Below, in pieces: positions 46,459-56,277 of a stretch of 64,000 nt of DNA (position 1 is its first letter; every line of letters starts with the position of its first letter). A program made the translations under genes and the position numbers. This stretch comes from Arenimonas donghaensis DSM 18148 = HO3-R19. GTDB lineage: Bacteria > Pseudomonadota > Gammaproteobacteria > Xanthomonadales > Xanthomonadaceae. The stretch spans positions 154,929 through 218,928 of the forward strand of contig NZ_AVCJ01000023.1 of assembly GCF_000743535.1 (NCBI RefSeq), in the 5' to 3' direction. The notes under the pieces are model-generated. The model had not been told where the DNA came from and searched no databases. It saw nothing but the letters and a program-made list of their open reading frames with translations.

Positions 46459-47562
46459 ATGAAAAGACGTGAACTCCTGCGCGGTGCCGGCCTGGCCGCC
46501 GTCGCCACCGGCCTGGCCGCCTGTGGCGCGAAGCCGGAAGGCGCCGCCGATGCGGGTGCCACCGCCTCCACCGAGCGCCTGCAGTGGAAGATGGTCACGT
46601 CCTGGCCCACCAATTTCCCCGGCCTGGGCACCGGCGCGGCCAAGCTCGCCGCGATGATCACCGCCGCCAGCGGCGGTCGCCTCACGATCAAGGTGTATGG
46701 CGCCGGTGAGCTGGTGCCGGCCTTCGAAGTCTTCGACGCCGTTGGCCGCGGGACCGCCGAGATGGGGCATTCGGCCAGCTACTACTGGAAGGGCAAGGCC
46801 GCGGCCGCGCCGTTCTTCTGCGCGGTGCCGTTCGGGCTCAACGCCCAGGAAATGAACGGCTGGCTTTACGAAGGCGGCGGCCTGGAAATCTGGCGCGAGC
46901 TGTACGCACACTTCGGCCTGGTGCCGTTCCCGGCCGGCAATACCGGCGTGCAGATGGCCGGTTGGTTCCGCAAACCGATCGATTCGCTGGCCGACCTGCA
47001 GGGCCTGAAGATGCGTATCCCGGGCCTGGGCGGCGAAGTGATGGCCCGTGTCGGCGCGACGCCGGTGAACCTGCCCGGTGCCGAGATCTTCAGCTCGCTG
47101 CAAACCGGCGCGATCGACGCCGCGGAGTGGGTCGGCCCCTACAACGATCTCGCCTTCGGCCTGCACCGCGCCGCCAAGTACTGCTATTACCCGGGTTGGC
47201 AGGAGCCCGGCCCGACGCTCGAGTGCATGATCAACAAGGCTGCCTGGGAAACCCTGCCGCAGGACCTCAGGGACATCGTCGACGTCTGCTGCCGCGCCGT
47301 GAACGACGCGATGCTGGCCGAATACACCGCCCGCAACCAGCAGGCCCTGGACCGCCTGGTGCGAGAGCACGAGGTGCAGCTGCGCCAGCTGCCCGACGAC
47401 GTGCTGCTGGCCCTGCGCCGCGCTTCGGACAAGGTGCTCGAGGAAGCCGCCGCCGCCGACCCGCTGGCCCGGCGCGCGCTCGACTCCATGCGCGCCTTCC
47501 AGGCCCAGGCCAAGGCCTGGCACGCCGTCTCGGAAGAGGCCTACTACGCCACCCGCGGCTGA
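46459..47562 (+). CDS. TRAP transporter solute-binding protein (DctP/TakP type), Tat lipoprotein
   Basis: 367 residues. The N-terminus has a twin-arginine start (MKRRELLRGAG) and a lipobox (GLAAC, Cys about 22), indicating Tat export and lipid anchoring. The mature part has the DctP fold with the substrate-arginine motif region MRIPGLGGEVMARVGATPV (about 179-197) and SSLQTGAIDAAEWVGPYND (about 211-229), characteristic of TakP-like binders of keto or hydroxy acids. The matching permease genes (dctQ/dctM) lie 1.5 kb away on the opposite strand. GGGGATCGGA lies before the ATG. Confidence 0.9.
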   Translation: MKRRELLRGAGLAAVATGLAACGAKPEGAADAGATASTERLQWKMVTSWPTNFPGLGTGAAKLAAMITAASGGRLTIKVYGAGELVPAFEVFDAVGRGTAEMGHSASYYWKGKAAAAPFFCAVPFGLNAQEMNGWLYEGGGLEIWRELYAHFGLVPFPAGNTGVQMAGWFRKPIDSLADLQGLKMRIPGLGGEVMARVGATPVNLPGAEIFSSLQTGAIDAAEWVGPYNDLAFGLHRAAKYCYYPGWQEPGPTLECMINKAAWETLPQDLRDIVDVCCRAVNDAMLAEYTARNQQALDRLVREHEVQLRQLPDDVLLALRRASDKVLEEAAAADPLARRALDSMRAFQAQAKAWHAVSEEAYYATRG

Positions 47563-47682
47563 CCGGGCGCCCGGGCGGTGTCCGGGCAAACGGCGGCTGA
47601 ACGGACATGACCTGTGGGACGGCCGCCGGCCGCCCCGTCTTGCGTAATTTCACCCCACCAGAAAGATCAAGGTGGATGTGTC

Positions 47683-48591
47683 ATGCGTAAGTGGTTGCGT
47701 GCGGCGGCCTGGCTGGTCGTTTCGCTGTTGGTGCTGGTCGCCGGCGTTTTTGCGGTGGCCTGGGCAAAGACCGAGGCCGACCTGGCCCGTACCTATGCGG
47801 TCGACGACCCCCCCCTGCGCCTGCGCGGGGATGCGGCCGAGCGGGCGCGCGGCGAGCACCTGTACACCGTTGCCGGCTGCGTCGAATGCCATGGCCAGGG
47901 CGGACGCGGCATGGTCTTCATCGACGGCGGCCCGGTGGCCTACGTGGTGGCACCCAACCTGACCCCGGCGGCACTGGCCGGCCGCTACGATGCCGACGCC
48001 ATCGCCGCCGCCATCCGCCACGGCGTCGGCCCCGACGGTCGCGCACTGCGCGTGATGCCCTCGACCGATTTCATGAACCTCTCCGACGAGGACACCGCTG
48101 CGCTGGTCGCCTACCTGCAGGCGCTGCCGCCGCTGCAGAACAACCCGGGCACGACCGAAATCCGGCCCCTGGGGCGCCTGCTGACCCTGATGGGCAAGTT
48201 CCACCTGACGCCGGCGGCCGACATCGACCATTCGCCGCGCACGCGCAGCGCGCCGCCCGAGGGGCCGACGGCCGAATACGGCGCCTACCTGGCCCAGGTC
48301 TGCACCGGCTGCCACGGCATGGCCTGGACCGGCCAGCGCGTGCCCGGCACGCCCCCGGAATTGCCGCCGGCGCCCAACCTCACGGCCCACGCGACCGGCC
48401 TGCAGGACTGGTCGGAGGCCGATTTCGTCCGCGTGCTGCGCGAGGGCAAGCGCCCCGACGGCGGCGACGTGCATCCGTTCATGCCCTGGCGCAGCTACGG
48501 CCGCATGAGCGACGTGGAAGTACAGGCCCTGTGGCGGCACCTGCAGGGGCTGCCGGCGACCGCCGGCCAGGTCCGTCAGCCGCCGGCCTGA
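47683..48591 (+). CDS. Membrane-anchored di-heme cytochrome c
   Basis: 302 residues. One N-terminal helix (about 7-25) is followed by two cytochrome c domains, each with a heme-attachment motif: CVECH (about 64-68) and CTGCH (about 206-210). Candidate distal methionines are in RVMPSTDFM (about 122-130) and HPFMPWRSYGRM. Similar proteins serve as the cytochrome subunit of periplasmic alcohol or gluconate dehydrogenases, but no dehydrogenase gene is adjacent. AAGGTGG precedes ATG 47683. The end overlaps the convergent GNAT gene by 16 bases. Confidence 0.88.
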   Translation: MRKWLRAAAWLVVSLLVLVAGVFAVAWAKTEADLARTYAVDDPPLRLRGDAAERARGEHLYTVAGCVECHGQGGRGMVFIDGGPVAYVVAPNLTPAALAGRYDADAIAAAIRHGVGPDGRALRVMPSTDFMNLSDEDTAALVAYLQALPPLQNNPGTTEIRPLGRLLTLMGKFHLTPAADIDHSPRTRSAPPEGPTAEYGAYLAQVCTGCHGMAWTGQRVPGTPPELPPAPNLTAHATGLQDWSEADFVRVLREGKRPDGGDVHPFMPWRSYGRMSDVEVQALWRHLQGLPATAGQVRQPPA

Positions 48592-49016
48592 GCCCGGCGG
48601 TAGATGTCCGGCTGGTAGCGTTCCATCAGGCTCTCGGGCCGGGCGGGCGCGGTGAAGCCAAAACCCGCGTACAGCGAGTGCGCGTCGCGGGTGGCCAGCA
48701 TGATCCGCCGCAGGCCGGTGGTTTCGGGATGGGCCATCGCCGCCGCCACCAGCGCCTTGGAAATGCCGCGGCCCCGATATGCCTGCAGCACGAACACGTC
48801 GGCCAGGTAGCCGAAGGTCGCGCGGTCGCCGGCGATGCGGGCGAAGCCGACCTGGCGACCGTCCACCCAGGCGCTGAAACACAGGGAATGGCCTACCGCC
48901 CGGGCGACCACGTCGCGCGGGATGCCCAGGCACCAGTAGGCCTGGGTGCTGAGGAAGTCGTGCACGACGTCCAGGTCGACGTCGGCGGGATCGTCACTGA
49001 TGCGGACTGCGTCCAT
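48576..49016 (-). CDS. GNAT-family N-acetyltransferase
   Basis: 146 residues, one GNAT domain. The acetyl-CoA motif reads QAYRGRGISKALV (about 79-91), preceded by the beta-bulge LADVFVL, and DAHSLYAGFGF (about 110-120) closes the fold. Substrate unknown. It starts five bases after the dctM stop on the same strand and is probably the last gene of the DUF2782-dctQ-dctM transcript. The longer upstream frame runs into dctM and is spurious. Confidence 0.87.
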   Translation of the reverse strand: MDAVRISDDPADVDLDVVHDFLSTQAYWCLGIPRDVVARAVGHSLCFSAWVDGRQVGFARIAGDRATFGYLADVFVLQAYRGRGISKALVAAAMAHPETTGLRRIMLATRDAHSLYAGFGFTAPARPESLMERYQPDIYRRAQAGG

Positions 49017-49021
49017 GGGGC

Positions 49022-50398
49022 TCACTTGTAGAGGAAATCGGGCAGGCCGGTGGCCAGCCAGGGGAAGGCCGCGACCGCCGCCAGCATCAGCAGCTGCAGG
49101 CCGATGAAGGGCACTGCGCCCCGGTAGATGTCGCTGGTGCGCAGTTCCGGGGGCGCGACGCCGCGCAGGTAGAACAAGGCGAATCCGAACGGCGGCGTCA
49201 GGAAGCTGGTTTGCAGGTTGATGGCCATCATCACGCCCAGCCACACCGGGTCGACGCCCAACGCCAGCAGCACCGGGCCGACGATCGGCACCACCACGAA
49301 AACGATTTCGATGAAATCAAGCACGAAGCCCAGCAGGAACATCAGCAGCATCACCGCCACGATGGCACCCCAGGTGCCGCCCGGCAGCGTGGTGAGCGCC
49401 GAATGCACCAGGTCGTCGCCGCCGTAACCGCGAAACACCAGTGAAAACAGCGCCGCGCCGACCAGGATGGCGAACACCATCGCCGTCACCTTCACCGTTT
49501 GCGTCGCCACCTCGGCCAGGCGCTTGCGATCGAGCTGGCCGTACAGCGCCGCGAACACGGTGGCGCCGACGGCGCCGACCGCGGCGGCCTCGGTCGGTGT
49601 CGCGAAGCCGCCGAGGATGGCACCCAACACCAGGCCGATCAGCGCCAGCGGTGGCACGATGGCCTTGAGCAGCTGCCCCAGGGACCGCGCCTTGACGTCG
49701 CGCAGCGCCGGCGCCCGTTCCGGCTGGCGCCAGGCCACCCACAGCGCGTAGCCCAGGTACAGCGCGACCAGCAGCAGCCCCGGCACCAGGGCGCCGGCGA
49801 ACAGGTCGCCCACCGACACCGTGTCCGGCGCGAACACGCCCTGCTGCAGCTGCGCCTGCTGGTAGGCGTTGCCCAGCTGGTCGCCCAGCAGCACCAGCAC
49901 GATCGACGGCGGGATGACCTGGCCGAGCGTGCCCGAGGCGCAGATCGCGCCGCTGGCCAGTCGCGGGCAATAGCCATTGCGCAGCATGGTCGGCAGCGAA
50001 ATCAGCCCCATCGCCACCACCGTCGCGCCAACGATGCCGGTGGAGGCCGCCAGCACCGCGCCCACCAGCAGCACCGCCACCACCAGGCCGCCGCGTTTGC
50101 GGCCGAACAGGCCGGCCACCGCCTCGAGCAGGGATTCGGCAATGCGCGATCGTTCCAGCATCACGCCCATGAACACGAACAGCGGCACGGCGACCAGGGT
50201 TTCGTTGGTCATCACGCCGAACACGCGATTGGGGAAGGCTTCCAGGAAACTGGCGTCGAACAGTCCCAGCGCCATGCCGGCGCCGGCCGAAAGCAGGGCG
50301 ACGCCGCCCAGCACGAAGGCGACCGGATAGCCGGTGGCAAGACCGGCGAACAGGCCCAGCAGCAACAGCAGCAACATCCATGCCTGCGGTTCGAACAT
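49022..50398 (-). CDS. dctM: TRAP transporter large permease subunit
   Basis: 458 residues, about 12 membrane helices. DctM-family motifs: GYPVAFVLGG (about 23-32), ASTGIVGATVVAMGLISLPTML (about 117-138), GTLGQVIPPSIVLVLLGD (about 153-170) and NLQTSFLTPPFGFALFYLRG (about 404-423). It imports solute with sodium ions together with DctQ and a periplasmic binding protein. ATG 50398 lies two bases after the dctQ stop. Confidence 0.93.
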   Translation of the reverse strand: MFEPQAWMLLLLLLGLFAGLATGYPVAFVLGGVALLSAGAGMALGLFDASFLEAFPNRVFGVMTNETLVAVPLFVFMGVMLERSRIAESLLEAVAGLFGRKRGGLVVAVLLVGAVLAASTGIVGATVVAMGLISLPTMLRNGYCPRLASGAICASGTLGQVIPPSIVLVLLGDQLGNAYQQAQLQQGVFAPDTVSVGDLFAGALVPGLLLVALYLGYALWVAWRQPERAPALRDVKARSLGQLLKAIVPPLALIGLVLGAILGGFATPTEAAAVGAVGATVFAALYGQLDRKRLAEVATQTVKVTAMVFAILVGAALFSLVFRGYGGDDLVHSALTTLPGGTWGAIVAVMLLMFLLGFVLDFIEIVFVVVPIVGPVLLALGVDPVWLGVMMAINLQTSFLTPPFGFALFYLRGVAPPELRTSDIYRGAVPFIGLQLLMLAAVAAFPWLATGLPDFLYK

Positions 50399-50400
50399 GC

Positions 50401-50916
50401 CTAGCCTTCCCCGGGCGTGCGTGCACGGGCCAGCGCCCGCAGGATCCCGGCCACGCCCTGCAGCATCAGCAGCAGGGCTGACACGGGCAACAGCGCCTTC
50501 ACCAGGTACCAGCCGGGCAGGCCGCCCGGGTCGCGCGAACCTTCCCGCGCCGACCAGCTGGCGGCGACGTAGTCCCAGCTCATCGCCAGCATGAACAGGC
50601 AAAACGGCAACAGCAGCAGCAGGCCGGCAACCACTTCGACCCAGGCCTGCGCCCGTGGCGACCAGCGCTGCGAAAAAACGTCGACGCGCACGTGTGCGCC
50701 GTGGCGCAGGGCATAGGCCAGGCCGAGCAGGAAAATCGCCGCATGCAGCCACAGCACGGCTTCCTGTGCCGCCACCGAGCCCAGGCCCAGGCCGTAGCGG
50801 GCGACGACCAGGCCGAACACCAGGCCCACCAGCGCAATCGCCATCAGCGCCGCGAGCCGGCCGGCGAGTTCACTGATCGCGTCGGCCCAGCGCAGGGCCG
50901 GGGCGGTCAATCCCAC
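50401..50916 (-). CDS. dctQ: TRAP transporter small permease subunit
   Basis: 171 residues, four membrane helices. QEAVLWLHAAIFLLGLAYALRHGAHVRVDVF (about 57-87, split) is the DctQ core. The best start is GTG 50916, in-frame with TTG 50910 which overlaps the DUF2782 stop; both give the same N-terminal region. Co-translated with the DUF2782 gene upstream and dctM downstream. The upstream open frame to 51318 is spurious. Confidence 0.88.
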   Translation of the reverse strand: MGLTAPALRWADAISELAGRLAALMAIALVGLVFGLVVARYGLGLGSVAAQEAVLWLHAAIFLLGLAYALRHGAHVRVDVFSQRWSPRAQAWVEVVAGLLLLLPFCLFMLAMSWDYVAASWSAREGSRDPGGLPGWYLVKALLPVSALLLMLQGVAGILRALARARTPGEG

Positions 50917-51263
50917 TCGTAGATCGTCCAGTACACCGGCGCGACGGTTTCCGGGCCGTCGTTGCGGTTGAACCGACCATTGCCGTCGGTGTCCATCAGG
51001 TAATAGGGCACGCCGCGTTCGGGTGTCACCTTCACCATGTAAAGCACGCCGTTCTGGCGGTATTCCTCGACCCGGTCGCCGTTGGCTTCGGTGCGGATGG
51101 TGACCGCCGGCGGCACGTCGCCTTCGGGCGAGGCGTGCACCTTGTCGGGAATGGGGGCTTCTTCGCGCGCGGCCGGTTCGCTCGCCGCGGGCGCCGCGGA
51201 TTCGGCGGGCGGGGTGGCGTCCTGGGCGGCCAGGGCAAGCAGCAGGGGGATCAGGACATTCAT
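50907..51263 (-). CDS. DUF2782 domain protein, exported
   Basis: 118 residues. A signal peptide (about 1-14) and an Ala/Glu/Pro-rich linker are followed by the DUF2782 core TIRTEANGDRVEEYRQNGVLYMVKVTPERGVPYYLMD (about 56-92, split), ending in YWTIYEWD. Function unknown. Such genes lie beside polA in related bacteria. AGGAG before ATG 51263 fixes the start. It is divergent from polA and overlaps dctQ by up to ten bases. Confidence 0.85.
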   Translation of the reverse strand: MNVLIPLLLALAAQDATPPAESAAPAASEPAAREEAPIPDKVHASPEGDVPPAVTIRTEANGDRVEEYRQNGVLYMVKVTPERGVPYYLMDTDGNGRFNRNDGPETVAPVYWTIYEWD

Positions 51264-51371
51264 GGCGGGCTCCTGCACGCGGGACGATCAGCATGGCAAA
51301 AGCACCCGGGCCGCTCAAGCGCGACCGCCGGGACGCGTAGAATCGACCGCCTGCCGAACCGGACCCCCGCC

Positions 51372-54122
51372 ATGTCCCGCCTCGTCCTCATCGACGGCTC
51401 GTCCTACCTCTACCGGGCCTTCCATGCCCTGCCGCCGCTGACCGCGCCCGATGGCACGCCGACCGGCGCGCTGTTCGGCATCGTCAACATGCTGCGCGCC
51501 ACGCTGAAGGAGAACCCCGACTTCGCCGCCTTCGTGGTCGACGCCTCCGGCCCCACCTTCCGCGACGAGATGTACCCCGACTACAAGGCCAACCGGCCGC
51601 CGATGCCGGACGACCTGCGTGCGCAGGTCGAGCCGATGATGCAAATCGTCGAAGCCCTGGGTTTCCCCATCCTCCGGGTGCCGGGGGTCGAGGCCGACGA
51701 CGTCATCGGCACCCTGGCCGTGCAGGCGCACGCCGAGGGCATCCCGGTCACCATTTCCACCAGCGACAAGGACTTCGCCCAGCTGGTGCGGCCCGGCGTC
51801 ACGCTCACCAACACCATGACCGGCTCGGTCACCGACGAGGCGCGGGTGCAGGAGAAGTTCGGGGTGCGGCCGGACCAGATCATCGACCTGCTGGCGCTGA
51901 TGGGCGACACCGTCGACAACGTGCCCGGCATTGAAAAATGCGGCCCCAAGACCGCCGCCAAGTGGCTGGGCCTGTACGACAGCCTGGACGGCGTCATCGC
52001 CCACGCCGCCGACATCGGCGGCAAGATCGGCGACAACCTGCGCGCGGCGCTTGGCCGCCTGCCGCTCAACCGCGATCTGGTGACCATCAAGACCGACGTC
52101 GCGCTCGACCTGGGGCCGCGCGAACTCAAGCTGCGCGGCCGCGATATCGATGCCCTGCGCGAGCTCTACACCCGCTACGGCTTCGGGGCCGCCCTGCGCG
52201 AACTCGAGGGCGGCAAGGCCGACCCGGCGACGCGTCCGGCCCAGGCCACGCTGGCCGCCGCGTCGCGCGCCAGCGCCGACGGCGAGGCCGCGCCCGACCC
52301 GGCCCTGGCCGAAAAGGGCGAATACGAATGCATCACCGACGCCAGGGCGCTCGAGGCCTGGGTCGCGCGCCTGGCCAAGGCCGACCTGGTCGCCTTCGAC
52401 ACCGAAACCGACTCGCTCGACCCCATGCGCGCCAACCTGGTCGGCCTGAGCTTCGCGGTCGAGTCCGGCAAAGCCTGCTACATCCCCGTCGGCCACGACT
52501 ACCCCGGGGTGCCGGCCCAGCTTCCGCGCGAACAGGTGCTCGACGCGCTGCGGCCGGTGCTGGAAGACGCCGGCATCGCCAAGCTGGGCCAGCACGGCAA
52601 GTACGACCTGCACGTGCTGCGCCGCCACGGCGTCGACGTGCACGGCTACGCGCAGGACACGATGCTCGAAAGCTTCGTCTGCAACGCCGGCGGCCTGCGC
52701 CACGACATGGACACGCTGGCGCGCAAGTACCTGGGCTACGAAACCATCAAGTACGAACAGGTCGCCGGCAAGGGCGCCAAGCAGATCCTGTTCTCCGCGG
52801 TCGCGCTGGACGATGCCACCGGTTACGCCGCCGAAGACGCCGACGTCACCCTGCGCCTGCACGGCGTGCTGTCGGAGCAGCTGGCCGCCGAGCCCGGCCT
52901 GCAGCGGGTCTACCGCGACATCGAAATGCCCCTGGTGCCCGTGCTCACCCGCATGGAAGCTACCGGCGTGCTGGTGGACGCAGAGGAATTGCGCCGGCAG
53001 AGCGCCGACCTGTCCCAGCGCATGATGGCCGCGCAAAAACGCGCCCACGAAATCGCCGGCCGCGCCTTCAACCTCGACTCGCCCAAGCAGCTCGGTGCGC
53101 TGCTGTTCGACGAACTCAAGCTGCCGGTGGTGGTGAAGACCCCGGGCGGCGCGCCGTCCACCAACGAAGAAGCGCTCGAAGCCATCGCCGACCAGCACGA
53201 GCTGCCCCGGCTGGTGCTCGAGTACCGCGGCCTGGCCAAGCTGCGCAATACCTACACCGACAAGCTGCCGGCGATGATCAATCCCGACACCGGCCGGGTG
53301 CATACCAGCTACCACCAGGCCGGTGCCGCCACCGGCCGGCTCAGTTCCAACGACCCGAACCTGCAGAACATCCCCATCCGCACGGCCGACGGACGCCGCA
53401 TCCGCACGGCGTTCATCGCCCCCAGGGGCCGCAGGATCGTCGCCTGCGACTACTCGCAGATCGAACTGCGCATCATGGCCCACCTCTCCGGCGACCAGGG
53501 CTTGCTGCGCGCCTTCGAATCCGGCCAGGACGTGCACAAGGCCACCGCCGCGGAAGTGTTCGAGGTCGCGCTCGAGGAGGTCAGCGGCGACCAGCGCCGC
53601 GCCGCCAAGGCGATCAACTTCGGCCTGATGTACGGCATGAGTGCCTGGGGCCTGGCGCGCCAGCTGGGCATCGGCCGCGGCGAGGCCCAGGACTACATCG
53701 CGCTGTACTTCAGTCGTTATCCGGGCGTGCGCGACTACATGGAGCGCGTACGCCAGCAGGCGCGCGACCAGGGCTACGTCGAAACCGTGTTCGGTCGGCG
53801 CCTGCAGCTCAATGAAATCCACTCACGCAACCAGGCCCAACGGGCCGGCGCCGAGCGGGCGGCGATCAACGCGCCGATGCAGGGCACCGCCGCCGACATC
53901 ATCAAGCGGGCGATGGTGACCGTGGACCAGTGGCTGGACGGCCACCGCGACCAGGCCGCGATGCTGATGCAGGTGCACGACGAACTGGTGTTCGAGGTCG
54001 AGGCCGGCTTCGTCGACACCCTGGTGGCCGAGGTGCGCAAACGCATGGCGGCGGCGGCCGACCTGAAGGTGGCCCTGGTGGTGGACGTCGGGGTGGGCGA
54101 AAACTGGGACGAAGCGCACTGA
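51372..54122 (+). CDS. polA: DNA polymerase I
   Basis: 916 residues. Three domains: 5' nuclease (about 1-300, with LIDGSSYLYRAFHA and GVEADDVIGTLA), 3'-5' exonuclease (about 315-500, with FDTETDSLDP near 342, KYDLHVLRRHG and YAAEDADVTLRL, all acidic residues kept so proofreading is intact), and polymerase (about 520-916, with CDYSQIELRIMAHLSG near 691 and QVHDELVFEV near 866). It processes Okazaki fragments and fills repair gaps. A TAGAAT -10 candidate lies at 51338-51343. Confidence 0.97.
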   Translation: MSRLVLIDGSSYLYRAFHALPPLTAPDGTPTGALFGIVNMLRATLKENPDFAAFVVDASGPTFRDEMYPDYKANRPPMPDDLRAQVEPMMQIVEALGFPILRVPGVEADDVIGTLAVQAHAEGIPVTISTSDKDFAQLVRPGVTLTNTMTGSVTDEARVQEKFGVRPDQIIDLLALMGDTVDNVPGIEKCGPKTAAKWLGLYDSLDGVIAHAADIGGKIGDNLRAALGRLPLNRDLVTIKTDVALDLGPRELKLRGRDIDALRELYTRYGFGAALRELEGGKADPATRPAQATLAAASRASADGEAAPDPALAEKGEYECITDARALEAWVARLAKADLVAFDTETDSLDPMRANLVGLSFAVESGKACYIPVGHDYPGVPAQLPREQVLDALRPVLEDAGIAKLGQHGKYDLHVLRRHGVDVHGYAQDTMLESFVCNAGGLRHDMDTLARKYLGYETIKYEQVAGKGAKQILFSAVALDDATGYAAEDADVTLRLHGVLSEQLAAEPGLQRVYRDIEMPLVPVLTRMEATGVLVDAEELRRQSADLSQRMMAAQKRAHEIAGRAFNLDSPKQLGALLFDELKLPVVVKTPGGAPSTNEEALEAIADQHELPRLVLEYRGLAKLRNTYTDKLPAMINPDTGRVHTSYHQAGAATGRLSSNDPNLQNIPIRTADGRRIRTAFIAPRGRRIVACDYSQIELRIMAHLSGDQGLLRAFESGQDVHKATAAEVFEVALEEVSGDQRRAAKAINFGLMYGMSAWGLARQLGIGRGEAQDYIALYFSRYPGVRDYMERVRQQARDQGYVETVFGRRLQLNEIHSRNQAQRAGAERAAINAPMQGTAADIIKRAMVTVDQWLDGHRDQAAMLMQVHDELVFEVEAGFVDTLVAEVRKRMAAAADLKVALVVDVGVGENWDEAH

Positions 54123-54235
54123 TTCTTACGCAAAAATACGTTGGAATATCAACCGCTTGGAGGCAAGTGAACGCGTCCTGAACCGAACTTGGTTTTAACG
54201 CTTCTGTTCACGAACTTCTCATGCACAGGGGGGTC

Positions 54236-54241
54236 TACTAG
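54236..54241 (+). promoter_or_regulatory. Putative -10 element of the sRNA gene
   Basis: TACTAG, about 8-10 bases before the predicted start of the sRNA. The -35 region is poor, so activation by a DNA-binding protein would be expected. A CRP-like site was not recognised. Confidence 0.4.
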
Positions 54242-54248
54242 GCGCGTC

Positions 54249-54368
54249 GGATGCAAGGTCCGGCGCAGGATCACTCCCTCCCCTGAGTGGATCCAACAGG
54301 AACAAGGGTTCTCCCCAACCCGCGTTCCAACCCCTGACCCCGCGGGCTTCCCCTGGCCCGCGGGGTTT

Positions 54369-54370
<2 letters not shown>
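54249..54370 (+). ncRNA. sX13-like small RNA with C-rich loops
   Basis: The non-coding space after polA folds into three hairpins, each with a C-rich loop. Hairpin 1: GGATCACTC with GAGTGGATCC (54268-54276, 54285-54294), loop CCTCCCCT. Hairpin 2: GGGTT/AACCC (54306-54310, 54317-54321), loop CTCCCC. Hairpin 3 is a terminator with loop TTCCCCTG. About 120 bases long from the predicted start. Three C-rich loops and about 115 bases are features I recall for the Xanthomonas virulence sRNA sX13, which I also recall being beside polA; that comparison is from memory. C-rich loops would pair with G-rich translation starts of target mRNAs. Confidence 0.72.
54338..54370 (+). terminator. Rho-independent terminator of the sRNA
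   Basis: CCCCGCGGGC (54338-54347) pairs with GCCCGCGGGG (54356-54365), loop TTCCCCTG, then TTTTT (54366-54370). Perfect 10-bp stem. The hemF stop codon (54369-54371) overlaps the T run on the other strand. Confidence 0.9.
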
Positions 54371-56272
<1,902 letters not shown>

Positions 56273-56277
56273 GCCTC

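Noticed and set aside
51315..53822. An 835-residue minus-strand frame opposite polA
   Set aside because: Same reason: antisense to a conserved enzyme and without motifs.
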